The notes: a model not told the origin generated them from the sequence alone. DNA of 64,000 nt from Bradyrhizobium diazoefficiens (GCF_018129965.1 NZ_JAFCKW010000024.1:1-64000), one strand, 5' to 3'; positions 24,684 to 34,214 are shown, counted from the stretch's first letter. Numbers and translations are program-made.

Positions 24684-26192
24684 ATGCGGTTTACTTCCCT
24701 CGTCATCGAGCTCATTCGCGCCCGGCCGCGGCTGATCGTCTGGATCGCCGTGCTGCTGCAGGCCGTGATGTGGCTGTTCGTGGCGCTGGTGTTCTACCGC
24801 AGCCCGCCCGGCAGCCTCGCGACCCTGCTGGCGTTCGGTCGCGAGTACCAGATCGGCACCGATCTGGGTCCGCCCCTGCCCATCTGGCTCGCCGACATCG
24901 CCTATCGTGCCGCCGGCGGCCACATGCTCGGGGTCTATCTGCTGGCGGAGCTCTGCGAGGTCGCGACCTTCATCGCGCTCTATTATCACGCCCGCGCCGT
25001 GGTCGGCTCGCAGCAGGCTGTTCTTGCCGTGCTGTTGACCATGACGGTGCTGGCCTTCTCCTCGTCAGCGCTCGATTTTGGCCCGCAGGTGCTGGCGCGG
25101 CCGCTCTGGGCGCTGCTGCTGCTGCATTCCTGGCAGATCATCGGCCAACGCCGCGGCAATGCCTGGTTTGCCTGGTCGATCGAGGCGGGCCTGTTGCTGC
25201 TGACCACGCAAGCGGCCATCTACCTTCTCCTGCTGATCGTCGTCTTCGCGCTCGCGACCGCCGGCGGCCGTCGCACGTTGCGCGCGCTCGATCCACTGTT
25301 CGCGCTGATCGTCGTCGCCGTGCTGGCGCTGCCTTATGCGGTCTGGCTGATGCGGGCCGGGACACTGGTGCTGCCGGCCCTGCCTGAGGTCGCAGAGTTG
25401 AATGCCCGCGCGATCCACGCGGCCTGGCTGCTCGGCGGCCTCGTGCTCGGGGCCGCTGCCATCCCGGCGCTGTCGTTCCTCAACACCGGCCTGTTCGTCG
25501 CCAGGGGCGAGGAGGCACCGATCATCTACCGCCCGCCGGTCGAGCCGCTGGCGCGCAACTTCATCTATTTCTTCGCGCTCGCGCCGGCGCTCGGCGCCGT
25601 GCTGATCTCGGCCGTGCTCGGGCTCGACACCGTCGTCGGCGGCGCCGGTGTTTTGCTCGTCATGTCAGGTCTTGCCGTGGTCGTTGCGGCCGGCGACCTC
25701 ATCGCCATGCGCCGCGCGCGGATGTTGCGCATGGTGTGGGCCGCCGCGGTCGTCGCGCCCGCGGCCGGCGTCGTGCTCGCCGCGCTGTTCCTGCCGTGGA
25801 CCGGCGCGGGCGAAATCACGACCTCGATGCCGGCGCGTGCGATATCGGATTTCTTCGACGACAGTTTTTCCCGCCGCACCAACCATCGCCTGCGCGCGGT
25901 CGCCGGCGAGACCCAGCTGGCGAGCCTGATCGCGCTGCATTCCGGCCGGCCGCATCTCTTCATCGACGCCCAGCCCGCGCGCACGCCGTGGATCAACCAG
26001 GCCAGATTCAGCGAGACCGGCGGCGTCGTGGTCTGGCGCGCCTCCGACACGGCCGGCACGCCGCCGCCGGACATCCTCGCGCGCTTCCCCGGCATCGTGC
26101 CGGAGGTCCCGCGCGCCTTCGAATGGCTGGTCACCGGCCGCCAGCAACTCCTGCGCATCGGCTGGGCCATCGTGCGGCCGAAGGGGACTTAG
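24684..26192 (+). CDS. Polytopic membrane protein, GT39-like (glycosyltransferase family 39 type)
   Basis: Predicted 502-residue inner-membrane protein with about ten to eleven hydrophobic helices and a soluble C-terminal part (from about residue 380). After the first helix a periplasmic loop has REYQIGTDLGPPLPIWLADIAYR, where GT39-type enzymes carry their acidic catalytic region (here an Asp in GTDLGPPLP). Such proteins move sugars from polyprenyl-phosphate donors; donor and acceptor are unknown. A TTG eight codons upstream is possible, but the ATG at 24684 is preferred. It is flanked by repeats on both sides. Confidence 0.72.
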   Translation: MRFTSLVIELIRARPRLIVWIAVLLQAVMWLFVALVFYRSPPGSLATLLAFGREYQIGTDLGPPLPIWLADIAYRAAGGHMLGVYLLAELCEVATFIALYYHARAVVGSQQAVLAVLLTMTVLAFSSSALDFGPQVLARPLWALLLLHSWQIIGQRRGNAWFAWSIEAGLLLLTTQAAIYLLLLIVVFALATAGGRRTLRALDPLFALIVVAVLALPYAVWLMRAGTLVLPALPEVAELNARAIHAAWLLGGLVLGAAAIPALSFLNTGLFVARGEEAPIIYRPPVEPLARNFIYFFALAPALGAVLISAVLGLDTVVGGAGVLLVMSGLAVVVAAGDLIAMRRARMLRMVWAAAVVAPAAGVVLAALFLPWTGAGEITTSMPARAISDFFDDSFSRRTNHRLRAVAGETQLASLIALHSGRPHLFIDAQPARTPWINQARFSETGGVVVWRASDTAGTPPPDILARFPGIVPEVPRAFEWLVTGRQQLLRIGWAIVRPKGT

Positions 26193-26209
26193 CGAGAAAC
26201 GCTGAAATC

Positions 26210-26306
26210 GTAGGTTGGGCAAAGGCGCAAAGCGCCGTGCCCACCGTGAAGTCTGTCGGTCGTCAAGCCAACGATGGTGGACACGCTTCGCTTTGCCCAC
26301 CCTACG
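26210..26306. repeat. Intergenic palindrome, GTAGGGTGGGCAAAG type (copy 2)
   Basis: The arms GTAGGTTGGGCAAAGGCGCAAAGC and GCTTCGCTTTGCCCACCCTAC flank GTGCCCACC...GGTGGACAC. It is the same family as 2269-2359. It separates the convergent ends of the GT39-like gene and the uracil-DNA glycosylase gene, where it may help end transcription. Confidence 0.87.
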
Positions 26307-26321
26307 AGAGCTCGCTGCGCC

Positions 26322-27131
26322 TTACGATCCCGCCAGCGCCTTCGCGATCGCCCGCAGATCCTGCCAGGCCAGCCGCTTGTAGGACGGCGAGCGCAAGAGA
26401 TAGGCGGGGTGAAACGTCGGCAGCGCGCGGATCTTGCGTTGGCCCGTGTCGTAGTCGAACCAGCGGCCGCGGGTGCGCATGATGCCTTCGCGGGTCGACA
26501 GCAGCGTCTGCGTCGAGGGATTGCCGAGCGTCACCAGCACATCCGGATTCACCAGCTCGATATGGCGCTGGATGAAGGGCAGGCAGATTTGCGTCTCCTG
26601 CGGCGTCGGCGTGCGGTTGCCGGGCGGCCGCCATGGAATGACGTTGGCGATATAGGCCGTGGAGCGGTTGAGCCCGATCGCGCCGATCATGAGGTCGAGC
26701 AGCTTGCCGCTGCGTCCGACGAAGGGCAGCCCCTCGATGTCCTCATCGCGGCCCGGCGCCTCGCCGACGAACATGATGCGGGCCTGCGGATTGCCGTCGG
26801 CGAACACCAGCCGCGTCGCGGTGTGTTTCAGCGCGCAGCCTTCGAAGCTCTGCATCAATTCGCGCAGCGCCTCGAGCGTCGGCGCGGTGCGCGCAGCCTC
26901 GCGTGCGGAGGCAATCGCGATTTCGGGCGCCGGTGTTGCCTCGCCGCGCATCACCGCAGGCGCCGCAACCGGCCGTGGGGCCTCGACCGGCGGCGCCGCG
27001 CGCGGAGCGGGCGGCGGAACGTCCAATTCCGCCAGGCGGTCGACCGGTTCCTCCGCGAGCGCGCAATCGACCCCGGCCTCCAGATAGAAGGCGAGCAGCT
27101 CTCGGACGGTGGGTGCAGGTTCAAGGATCAT
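26322..27131 (-). CDS. Uracil-DNA glycosylase, family-4-like, with incomplete Fe-S ligands
   Basis: Predicted 269-residue uracil-DNA glycosylase that would remove uracil from DNA. About 90 residues of Pro/Ala-rich leader precede the core. Motif I is GEAPGRDED and motif II is HPAYLL, as in family 4. Family 4 uses four cysteines for a [4Fe-4S] cluster; here CxLC is CALK, the usual KCRPP segment is PWRPP, and only the first Cys and the one in QICLPF remain. The cluster is therefore probably absent. A uracil-DNA glycosylase class without Fe-S cysteines has been described from Bradyrhizobium diazoefficiens (BdiUNG), and this is probably its orthologue. The ETF-QO gene is divergent. Confidence 0.87.
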   Translation of the reverse strand: MILEPAPTVRELLAFYLEAGVDCALAEEPVDRLAELDVPPPAPRAAPPVEAPRPVAAPAVMRGEATPAPEIAIASAREAARTAPTLEALRELMQSFEGCALKHTATRLVFADGNPQARIMFVGEAPGRDEDIEGLPFVGRSGKLLDLMIGAIGLNRSTAYIANVIPWRPPGNRTPTPQETQICLPFIQRHIELVNPDVLVTLGNPSTQTLLSTREGIMRTRGRWFDYDTGQRKIRALPTFHPAYLLRSPSYKRLAWQDLRAIAKALAGS

Positions 27132-27266
27132 GGAAAGTCTGACTATTAGTTCAGTTTAAGGCGCCTTGCATCCCAGCGAAACGCATTTCCGTGGTTGTCC
27201 TACCCGGAAAAATCGGAAACAAGAGGGCGCAATCGACCCAAGGACCGTCTCAAGGGCTGAGATCAG

Positions 27267-28928
27267 ATGAGCACCGAAGAACTTCCCCCGCGCGAATCCA
27301 TGGAATTCGACGTCGTCATCGTCGGCGCCGGCCCCTCGGGCCTGGCTGCGGCGATCCGGCTGAAACAGATCAACGCGGATCTCAACGTCGTCGTGGTGGA
27401 GAAGGGCTCCGAGGTCGGCGCGCACATTCTCTCCGGCGCCGTGATTGATCCGGTCGGTCTCGACAAGCTGGCTCCGGACTGGCGCGAGGATGAAGATTGC
27501 CCGCTGAAGACGCAGGTCAAGGACGACCGCTTCTACTGGATGACTGCCGGCGGGGCGATCAAGCTGCCGGGTTTCATGATGCCGCCGCTGATGGACAACC
27601 ATCACTGCTACATCGGCTCGCTCGGCAATGTCTGCCGCTGGCTGGCGCGCAAGGCCGAGGCGCTCGGCGTCGAGATCTATCCGGGCTTTGCCGCGGCTGA
27701 AGTGCTCTATGACGAGCAGGGCGCGGTGAAGGGCATCGCCACCGGCGACATGGGTGTCGGCCGCGACGGCAAGCCGAAGGACTCCTTCACCCGCGGCATG
27801 GAATTGCTCGGCAAGTACACGCTGTTCGCCGAAGGCGCACGCGGCAGCCTGACCAAGCAGCTGATTGCGAAGTTCTCACTCGATGCCAACCGCGAGCCGG
27901 GGAAGTTCGGCATCGGCCTCAAGGAAGTCTGGCAGATTGATCCTGCCAAGCACCAGAAGGGCCTGATCCAGCATTCGTTCGGCTGGCCGCTCGACCTGAA
28001 GACCGGCGGCGGCTCGTTCCTCTATCACTACGACGACAACCTCGTCGCGGTCGGCTTCGTCGTGCACCTGAACTACGACGATCCGTATCTGTCGCCGTTC
28101 GACGAGTTCCAGCGCTTCAAGACCCATCCCTCGATCCGCGGCACCTTCGAGGGCGGCAAGCGGCTCGCCTATGGCGCGCGCGCCATCACCGAGGGCGGCT
28201 ACCAATCGGTGCCGAAGCTCAGCTTCCCCGGCGGCGCGCTGGTGGGCTGCGCGGCCGGCTTCGTCAACGTGCCGCGCATCAAGGGCGTGCACAACGCGAT
28301 GGGCACCGGCATGCTCGCGGCAGAACATGTCGCTGCGGCGCTTGGCGCCAATCGCGCCAATGACGAGATCGTCGAGTACGAGAACGCCTGGCGCTCCTCG
28401 TCCGTCGGCAAGGACCTGTTCCTGGTCCGCAACGTCAAGCCGCTGTGGTCGAAGTTCGGCACCGTGCTCGGCGTCGCGCTCGGCGGTCTCGACATGTGGT
28501 GCAATACGCTGTTCGGCGGCTCGCTGTTCGGCACGCAGTCCCATGCCAAGCCCGACCGTGCGACGCTCGATCCGGCGAAGGCCCACGCGCCCAAGAACTA
28601 CCCGAAGCCGGACGGCAAGATCTCCTTCGACAAGCTGTCCTCGGTGTTCATGTCCAACACCAATCATGAAGAGGACCAGCCGGTCCATCTCCGTGTCGCC
28701 GACATGAACCTGCAGAAGATGTCGGAGCACGACGTATACGCCGGTCCCTCGAATCGCTATTGCCCGGCTGGCGTCTATGAGTGGGTCGAGGACGGTGCGA
28801 GCCCGCGCTACCAGATCAACGCGCAGAACTGCGTCCACTGCAAGACCTGCGACGTGAAGGACCCCAACGGCAACATCACCTGGGTTCCCCCGGAGGGTGG
28901 CGGCGGCCCGAATTACGAGGCGATGTAA
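27267..28928 (+). CDS. Electron transfer flavoprotein-ubiquinone oxidoreductase
   Basis: Predicted 553-residue inner-membrane-associated enzyme that passes electrons from ETF to ubiquinone. The FAD-binding motif VVIVGAGPSGLAAAIR is near residues 15-30. The C-terminal ferredoxin-like part has CPAGVYEW and QNCVHCKTCDVKDP, which supply the four cysteines of a [4Fe-4S] cluster. The VPPEGGGGPNY end is typical. Length equals the family. It would connect fatty-acid and amino-acid dehydrogenases to the respiratory chain. The etfAB genes are not in the window. Confidence 0.95.
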   Translation: MSTEELPPRESMEFDVVIVGAGPSGLAAAIRLKQINADLNVVVVEKGSEVGAHILSGAVIDPVGLDKLAPDWREDEDCPLKTQVKDDRFYWMTAGGAIKLPGFMMPPLMDNHHCYIGSLGNVCRWLARKAEALGVEIYPGFAAAEVLYDEQGAVKGIATGDMGVGRDGKPKDSFTRGMELLGKYTLFAEGARGSLTKQLIAKFSLDANREPGKFGIGLKEVWQIDPAKHQKGLIQHSFGWPLDLKTGGGSFLYHYDDNLVAVGFVVHLNYDDPYLSPFDEFQRFKTHPSIRGTFEGGKRLAYGARAITEGGYQSVPKLSFPGGALVGCAAGFVNVPRIKGVHNAMGTGMLAAEHVAAALGANRANDEIVEYENAWRSSSVGKDLFLVRNVKPLWSKFGTVLGVALGGLDMWCNTLFGGSLFGTQSHAKPDRATLDPAKAHAPKNYPKPDGKISFDKLSSVFMSNTNHEEDQPVHLRVADMNLQKMSEHDVYAGPSNRYCPAGVYEWVEDGASPRYQINAQNCVHCKTCDVKDPNGNITWVPPEGGGGPNYEAM

Positions 28929-29230
28929 AGCGACGCTGGAGCGAGGGCGGCGCGGACCAGGTCACAAAACGTGATCTGCCGCACGTTCGCGTGAGGACCC
29001 GGCTGCGGCGACCCGCCGCGGCCACGATACGGCCATACTGGCGGCGTCTTGGGGCTCTGTCGGCCGATTTGGGGCGTGCGGAGGCGATCGGCCGGCCCGA
29101 ATCCTTGCGGCGAAGCGCCAAAAGCGGCATTGTCGGCCCGACGGTTCCGGGTCCGCTGCCACCGGCCGCGTTCGCATGCGATACGGCCTTCTGCTGCAAC
29201 CCAGGCACTACCAACTCAAGGCGAGCCCTG
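28929..29230. other. Intergenic region, no gene seen
   Basis: A 302-base GC-rich spacer between the ETF-QO gene and the TPR gene. Several short inverted GC pieces are present (for example near 29005-29020) but none has a T-run. No ORF with a ribosome site and no repeat family was found. Confidence 0.5.
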
Positions 29231-31027
29231 ATGTTCTCAAATCGTTTTAACCGCTGGACCGTTGCCGCCATCGCCCTCATGGGCACAGCGATCGCGACGG
29301 TCCCCGGCGCGGTCCTTGCGCAGACGCCGGACCATCCGTCCGACACGGCGGTGCAATTCCCGACCCGAAACGATCTGAAGTCGCTCACCACCGCCGGCAG
29401 CTATCTCGCCGCTCGCCACGCCAGCGTGGAGCGCGACGCGAGCTCGGCTGCCGCCTTCTACCGCTCGGCGCTGCGCACCGACCCGAAGAATAACGAATTG
29501 CTCGACCGCGCCTTCATCTCATCGGTCGCCGACGGTGACATCGACGAAGCCGTCAAGCTCGCCGAGCGCATCCTCACCATCGACAAGACCAACCGCGTCG
29601 CGCGTCTCGTCGTCGGCGTGCATGATCTCAAGATGAAGAAGTACGCGACCGCGCAGACCAACATCAACCAGTCGATCCGCGGTCCGATCACCGATCTCGT
29701 CGCCACGTTGCTGTCGGGCTGGGCCGCCTATGGCGCGGGCGATGCCAAAGGCGGTGTCGCCACCATCGACAAGCTTGCAGGTCCCGAATGGTACCCGCTG
29801 TTCAAGGATCTCCACGCCGGCATGATCCTCGAGCTCTCCGGCAAGGAAAAGGACGCCGGAACCCGCTTCGAGCGGGCCTACAAGCTCGATGACTCCATGC
29901 TGCGCGTCACCGAGGCCTATGCGCGCTGGCTGTCGCGCAACAAGGATTCGGCTGCCGCGACCAATGTCTATGAGGCGTTCGACAAGAAGCTTCCCCGCCA
30001 CCCGCTGATCGTGGAAGGGCTGCGCGACACCAAGGCCGGCAAGAAGATGCCGCCGCTGGTCGATTCCGCGCAAGCCGGCGCCGCCGAGGCGCTCTACGGC
30101 ATCGGCGCCACGCTGACCCGCCGCGGCGGCGAGGATCTGGCGCTGGTCTATCTCCAGCTCTCGCTCTATTTGCAGCCGACCCATCCGCTGGCGCTGCTCT
30201 CGCTCGCCGATCTCTATGAATCGGTGAAGCGGCCGCAGATGGCGATCAAGGTCTACGAGCGCGTGCCTGCGACGTCCCCGCTCAAGCGCAACGCCCAGAT
30301 CCAGCTCGCCATCGACCTGGATTCCGCCGACCGCACCGACGAGGCGATCAAGATCCTCAAGGGCGTCACCACCGAAGATGCCAAGGATCTCGAGGCCATC
30401 ATGGCGCTCGGCAACATCGAGCGCGGCCGCAAGCGGTTCGGCGATTGCGGCGCGACCTATTCGCGCGGCATCGACGTGCTGCCGCCCGGCAACGACAAGG
30501 CCAACAGCGTCTGGTATTACTATCGCGGCATCTGCGAGGAGCGCTCGAAGGAGTGGGCCAAGGCGGAAGCCGACATGAAGAAGGCGCTCGAACTGCAGCC
30601 CGACCAGCCGCACGTTCTCAACTATCTCGGCTATTCCTGGATCGACCAGGGCGTCAATCTCGACGAAGGCATGAAGATGATCAAGCGCGCCGTCGAGCAG
30701 CGTCCTGACGACGGCTACATCGTCGACTCCCTCGGCTGGGCCTACTATCGCATCGGCAACTACGAAGAAGCGGTGAAGAATCTCGAGCGCGCGATCGACC
30801 TCAAGCCCGAGGATCCCACCATCAACGACCACCTTGGCGATGCCTATTGGCGCGTCGGCCGTACACTGGAAGCAAGATTCCAGTGGGCCCACGCCCGCGA
30901 TCTCAAGCCCGAGCCGGACGACCTTCCGAAGATCGAGGCCAAGATCGCCAATGGCATCACCGACGACAATTCGAACTCTTCGGCCGCTCAGGCGGACAAG
31001 AAGAAGGACGACGGCAAGGGCGGCTAA
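29231..31027 (+). CDS. Exported tetratricopeptide repeat protein
   Basis: Predicted 598-residue periplasmic protein. A signal peptide runs over residues 1 to about 31 (hydrophobic AAIALMGTAIATVPG, cleavage likely after VLA-Q). The rest is helical repeats; clear TPR units appear at the C-terminus (NYLGYSWIDQGVNLDEGMKMI; DSLGWAYYRIGNYEEAVKNLERAI; DHLGDAYWRVGRTLEARFQW). The extreme C-terminus is Lys/Asp-rich. TPR proteins of this kind act as scaffolds, often in envelope assembly; no partner is indicated. The true start is the ATG at 29231. ispE begins 25 bases after its stop, so the two are likely co-transcribed. Confidence 0.88.
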   Translation: MFSNRFNRWTVAAIALMGTAIATVPGAVLAQTPDHPSDTAVQFPTRNDLKSLTTAGSYLAARHASVERDASSAAAFYRSALRTDPKNNELLDRAFISSVADGDIDEAVKLAERILTIDKTNRVARLVVGVHDLKMKKYATAQTNINQSIRGPITDLVATLLSGWAAYGAGDAKGGVATIDKLAGPEWYPLFKDLHAGMILELSGKEKDAGTRFERAYKLDDSMLRVTEAYARWLSRNKDSAAATNVYEAFDKKLPRHPLIVEGLRDTKAGKKMPPLVDSAQAGAAEALYGIGATLTRRGGEDLALVYLQLSLYLQPTHPLALLSLADLYESVKRPQMAIKVYERVPATSPLKRNAQIQLAIDLDSADRTDEAIKILKGVTTEDAKDLEAIMALGNIERGRKRFGDCGATYSRGIDVLPPGNDKANSVWYYYRGICEERSKEWAKAEADMKKALELQPDQPHVLNYLGYSWIDQGVNLDEGMKMIKRAVEQRPDDGYIVDSLGWAYYRIGNYEEAVKNLERAIDLKPEDPTINDHLGDAYWRVGRTLEARFQWAHARDLKPEPDDLPKIEAKIANGITDDNSNSSAAQADKKKDDGKGG

Positions 31028-31052
31028 GAGTGCGTTTGGGGGCGTGTCGCCG

Positions 31053-31937
31053 ATGCCGGCGTTGATCGAACATGGGCGGGCGAAGGTCAATTTGAGCCTT
31101 CGCGTCGTCGGACGCCGTGTCGACGGCTATCATGATCTTCAAAGCGTGGTGGCCTTCGCCGACTGCGCCGATCGTTTGACGCTCGATCCGGGCGCCGAAT
31201 TGAAGCTCACCACGACAGGACCGCTGGCTGCGGCCTGTGGCGAGACGTCCGATAATCTGGTGCTCAAAGCCGCGAGGCTTCTGGCCGAGACAGTGCCAGA
31301 TCTGAAACTCGGAGCCTTCGCACTCGACAAGGTGCTCCCCGTTGCGGCCGGCATCGGCGGGGGCTCGGCCGATGCCGCGGCTGCGCTGCGGCTGCTAGCG
31401 CGTCTCAATGATCTCTCGCTCGATGATCCCCGGCTCCAGAAGGTCGCGCTTGCGACCGGCGCCGACGTCCCGGTATGCCTTTTCTCGCGCGCCTGCGACA
31501 TGACCGGAGTTGGCGAGCAGCTTTTGCCTTTGGCGCTGCCGAGCATGCCCTGCGTGATGGTCAATCCACGCGTGCCTGTTGCCACCAAGGACGTGTTCAG
31601 GGAGTTGGGCCTGCGCAACGGCGAGTTGCTGGTCGGCGCCACCTCGGTACTGGAAGCTCCGGCCTGGCCGGAGGAAGGCGGATCGATCGCCGATTGGGTC
31701 GATGTGCTCGAAACCGTCCCCAACGATCTCGAAGCCCCGGCGCTGCGGATCGAGCCCGTGATCGGCGATGTGCTGGAAGCGCTGCGTGACACCGGGGGCG
31801 TCAAGCTCGCCCGCATGTCCGGTTCGGGCGCAACCTGCTTTGCGATCTATGGCGCACCCGCTGATGCGCACGCCGCCGCCGAAAAGATCAGGCGCGATCA
31901 CCCCGGCTGGTGGGTGCATGCGGGGACGTTGAGCTAG
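31053..31937 (+). CDS. ispE: 4-diphosphocytidyl-2-C-methyl-D-erythritol kinase
   Basis: Predicted 294-residue GHMP kinase of the MEP isoprenoid pathway, phosphorylating CDP-methylerythritol. It starts with AKVNLSLRVVGRRVDGYHDL, whose Lys and Asn-Leu-x-Leu are the IspE hallmark. The ATP loop is LPVAAGIGGGSADAAAAL, and the third motif is ARMSGSGATCFAIYG. The open frame extends upstream inside the TPR gene, but the ATG at 31053 begins at the conserved N-terminus. The last 4 bases overlap the convergent hydrolase gene. Confidence 0.95.
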   Translation: MPALIEHGRAKVNLSLRVVGRRVDGYHDLQSVVAFADCADRLTLDPGAELKLTTTGPLAAACGETSDNLVLKAARLLAETVPDLKLGAFALDKVLPVAAGIGGGSADAAAALRLLARLNDLSLDDPRLQKVALATGADVPVCLFSRACDMTGVGEQLLPLALPSMPCVMVNPRVPVATKDVFRELGLRNGELLVGATSVLEAPAWPEEGGSIADWVDVLETVPNDLEAPALRIEPVIGDVLEALRDTGGVKLARMSGSGATCFAIYGAPADAHAAAEKIRRDHPGWWVHAGTLS

Positions 31938-32812
31938 CCGCTGCCGTCCTCTGCCAGCCCGAGAAACCGCCGGATCTCGCCCAATACCTCTTGCGGCTTG
32001 TCGTGCTGCAGCCAGTGTCCGGCCCCGGCGATGGTTTCGATGCGCGCCTGCGGGAAATAGCGCTCGAGCCCGGCCGCCTTGGCGCCGGCCAGAAAACTCT
32101 CGCCGGCATTGAGCAGCAGCGTCGGACATGCAATGCGCGACCACAGCGCGACGTGATCGTCCGGCCAGAGCCGGTGCGGCGCGGAGGCGCGCTGGTAGGG
32201 ATCGAATTTCCAGCTATAGGTGCCGTCCTCGTTCCGCCGCGCGCCGTGAGTGGCAAGATGCAGCGCGAGCTCGCGGGACAGCCGCTTGTTGTGAAGCACC
32301 ATCTGCGCGGCCGCGTCTGCGAGGGTCGCATAGCGGCGCGGGTCGCGGTCGTGCAGCCTGTCGAGCTGGCCGACCCATTTGCCGATGCGCTCATGCGCCG
32401 GGGGTTTGGGCGCATCCGGCAGCATGGTCACGCCGTCGAGCACGACGAGCCTTGCGACCTGCTCGGGGAAGGATCCTGTAAAGATCAGGCTCACCATGCC
32501 GCCCATCGAATGGCCGATGAGCGTGATCTGTGGTGCCGCGATGGTGCCAACGAGCCGGGTGAGATCGTAGACATATTCGGTCAGTGCGTAGCTGCCGCCA
32601 TTGGTCCAGTCGGATTCGCCATGCCCGCGCAGATCGGGCGCGACAACGTGAAAATGCGGTTGCAGCGACCGGGCGATGACGTCCCAACTGCGGCAATGAT
32701 CGCGCCCGCCGTGGACCAGGATGAGGGGCGGTGCGCCCTCGTTGCCCCAATCGGCATAATGCAGCCGCAGGCCGTGGGATTCATAGAAGCGGCTTTGCGG
32801 GGCGCTATCCAT
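31934..32812 (-). CDS. Alpha/beta hydrolase
   Basis: Predicted 292-residue alpha/beta-fold hydrolase. The oxyanion region is LVHGGRDHCRSWD, the nucleophile elbow is GHSMGG (Ser near residue 103), and the likely catalytic His is in GAGHWLQHDKP near the C-terminus. The acid is probably in the strand before it. The substrate cannot be inferred. The start codon overlaps the end of a 33-codon LysE-like fragment (32805-32906). Confidence 0.9.
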   Translation of the reverse strand: MDSAPQSRFYESHGLRLHYADWGNEGAPPLILVHGGRDHCRSWDVIARSLQPHFHVVAPDLRGHGESDWTNGGSYALTEYVYDLTRLVGTIAAPQITLIGHSMGGMVSLIFTGSFPEQVARLVVLDGVTMLPDAPKPPAHERIGKWVGQLDRLHDRDPRRYATLADAAAQMVLHNKRLSRELALHLATHGARRNEDGTYSWKFDPYQRASAPHRLWPDDHVALWSRIACPTLLLNAGESFLAGAKAAGLERYFPQARIETIAGAGHWLQHDKPQEVLGEIRRFLGLAEDGSG

Positions 32813-32906
32813 TTGACGGCCGCCGCGCCAGCGAGAGGCCAGGGCCGGGAACGGCGGCGATGAGAATGGCAGTTGCCAGGAACAGCCAGAAATTCGTCGT
32901 GGTCAT
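32805..32906 (-). pseudogene. Remnant of a LysE-family exporter (N-terminal 33 codons)
   Basis: The ATG at 32906 opens 33 codons (MTTTNFWLFLATAILIAAVP, then GPGLSLA...) and stops with TAG at 32805-32807. A hydrophobic first helix followed by a PGP motif is the hallmark of LysE/RhtB translocator N-termini, but the other five helices are missing. The frame breaks exactly where the hydrolase gene begins. It is probably a deletion remnant; a real 33-residue peptide is less likely. Confidence 0.6.
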
Positions 32907-32950
32907 CCTGCTTTGGTAGCGATGCGAGGGATGATTGCAAGGCCTGTCGC

Positions 32951-34213
32951 TTAGTCCATGCGGCGGAAGATCGCGCTGGCATTCACCCCGCCGAAGCCGA
33001 ATCCGTTGGAGATGGCGTGCCGCATCTGCATCGGCCGGGCGCTGCCTGCGACGATATCGATGCCGTCAGCACTGGCGTCGGGGTTTTCGAAATTGAGCGT
33101 CGGCGGCGCAACCTGGTCGCGCAGGGCGAGAACGGTGAAGATCGCTTCCAGGCCGCCGGCGGCGCCGAGCAGATGGCCGGTGGCCGATTTGGTCGCACTC
33201 ACCGCAATGCCTCCATTGCGGCCGAACAGCGCGGCGACGGCGCCAAGCTCGCTCTCGTCGCCGGCCGGCGTCGAGGTTGCATGGGCGTTGAGGTGCTGCA
33301 GATCGGCGGGCCCAAGGTTTGCCTGCCTGAGCGCGATCTCCATGGCGCGGCGTGCGCCGTCGCCGTCGGGCGGACCCGACGTCATGTGATACGCATCCGC
33401 GGTGGTGCCGTAACCGACGATCTCCGCGATCGGCGTGGCGCCGCGCGCCAGCGCATGTTCGAGTTCCTCGATCACCAGGATGCCGGCGCCTTCGCCCATG
33501 ACGAACCCGTCCCGGTCGCGGTCGAACGGGCGCGAGGCGCGGGCGGGCTCGTCGTTGAAGCCGCTGGACAGCGCGCGCGCCGCCGCGAAGCCGCCGAGGC
33601 TGACGATATCGATGCAGGCCTCCGCGCCGCCGCAGATCGCGACATCGGCTTCGCCTGCGCGGATCATACGCGCGGCATCGCCGATGGCTTGGACGCCGGC
33701 GGCGCACGCCGTGACCGGCGTGCCCAGCGCGCCCTTGTAGCCGTATTTGATCGAGACGTGGCCCGCGGCGAGATTGGCGAGGAACGAGGGGATCGTGAAA
33801 GGCGAGAGCCGGCGCGGTCCGCGCTGTTCGGTGATGCGCACAGCTTCGGCCATCGCCGGGAAGCCGCCGACGCCGGAGGCAATGATCGTCGCGGTCCGCT
33901 CCAGCGCCGCCGCATCCTGCGGCGTCCATCCGGCCTGCGCGACCGCCTCCGCGGTGGCGAGCAGTGCGAACAGGATGAAGCGGTCCATCTTGCGTTGGTC
34001 TTTTGGCGCGGCCGCATCGGACGGATCGAATCCGCCCTCTGCGTCATCCGCCTTGTCGGGCACGAGGCCGGCAATGCGCGCGGGCAGCGCCTGCGACCAG
34101 TCGGGCAGAGGCCGCAGCCCGCTCTGGCCGGCGAGCAGCCGGCGCCACGACAGTTCGACACCGCAGCCGAGCGGCGACACTGCGCCCATCCCTGTGACGA
34201 CGATACGACGCAT
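32951..34213 (-). CDS. Beta-ketoacyl-ACP synthase (FabF/KAS II type)
   Basis: Predicted 420-residue thiolase-fold condensing enzyme. The Cys-His-His triad is Cys170 (VTACAAG), His311 (NAHATSTPAGD) and His347 (KSATGHLLGAAGG), with Lys342. GFGFGGVNAS closes the active site. Length equals FabF. It starts 1 base after the stop of an HxlR regulator gene, and no other fatty-acid gene is near, which argues for a specialised acyl chain (rhizobia carry accessory KAS genes for very-long-chain lipids) and not the housekeeping fabF. That last point is inference. Confidence 0.92.
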   Translation of the reverse strand: MRRIVVTGMGAVSPLGCGVELSWRRLLAGQSGLRPLPDWSQALPARIAGLVPDKADDAEGGFDPSDAAAPKDQRKMDRFILFALLATAEAVAQAGWTPQDAAALERTATIIASGVGGFPAMAEAVRITEQRGPRRLSPFTIPSFLANLAAGHVSIKYGYKGALGTPVTACAAGVQAIGDAARMIRAGEADVAICGGAEACIDIVSLGGFAAARALSSGFNDEPARASRPFDRDRDGFVMGEGAGILVIEELEHALARGATPIAEIVGYGTTADAYHMTSGPPDGDGARRAMEIALRQANLGPADLQHLNAHATSTPAGDESELGAVAALFGRNGGIAVSATKSATGHLLGAAGGLEAIFTVLALRDQVAPPTLNFENPDASADGIDIVAGSARPMQMRHAISNGFGFGGVNASAIFRRMD

Positions 34214-34214
34214 G

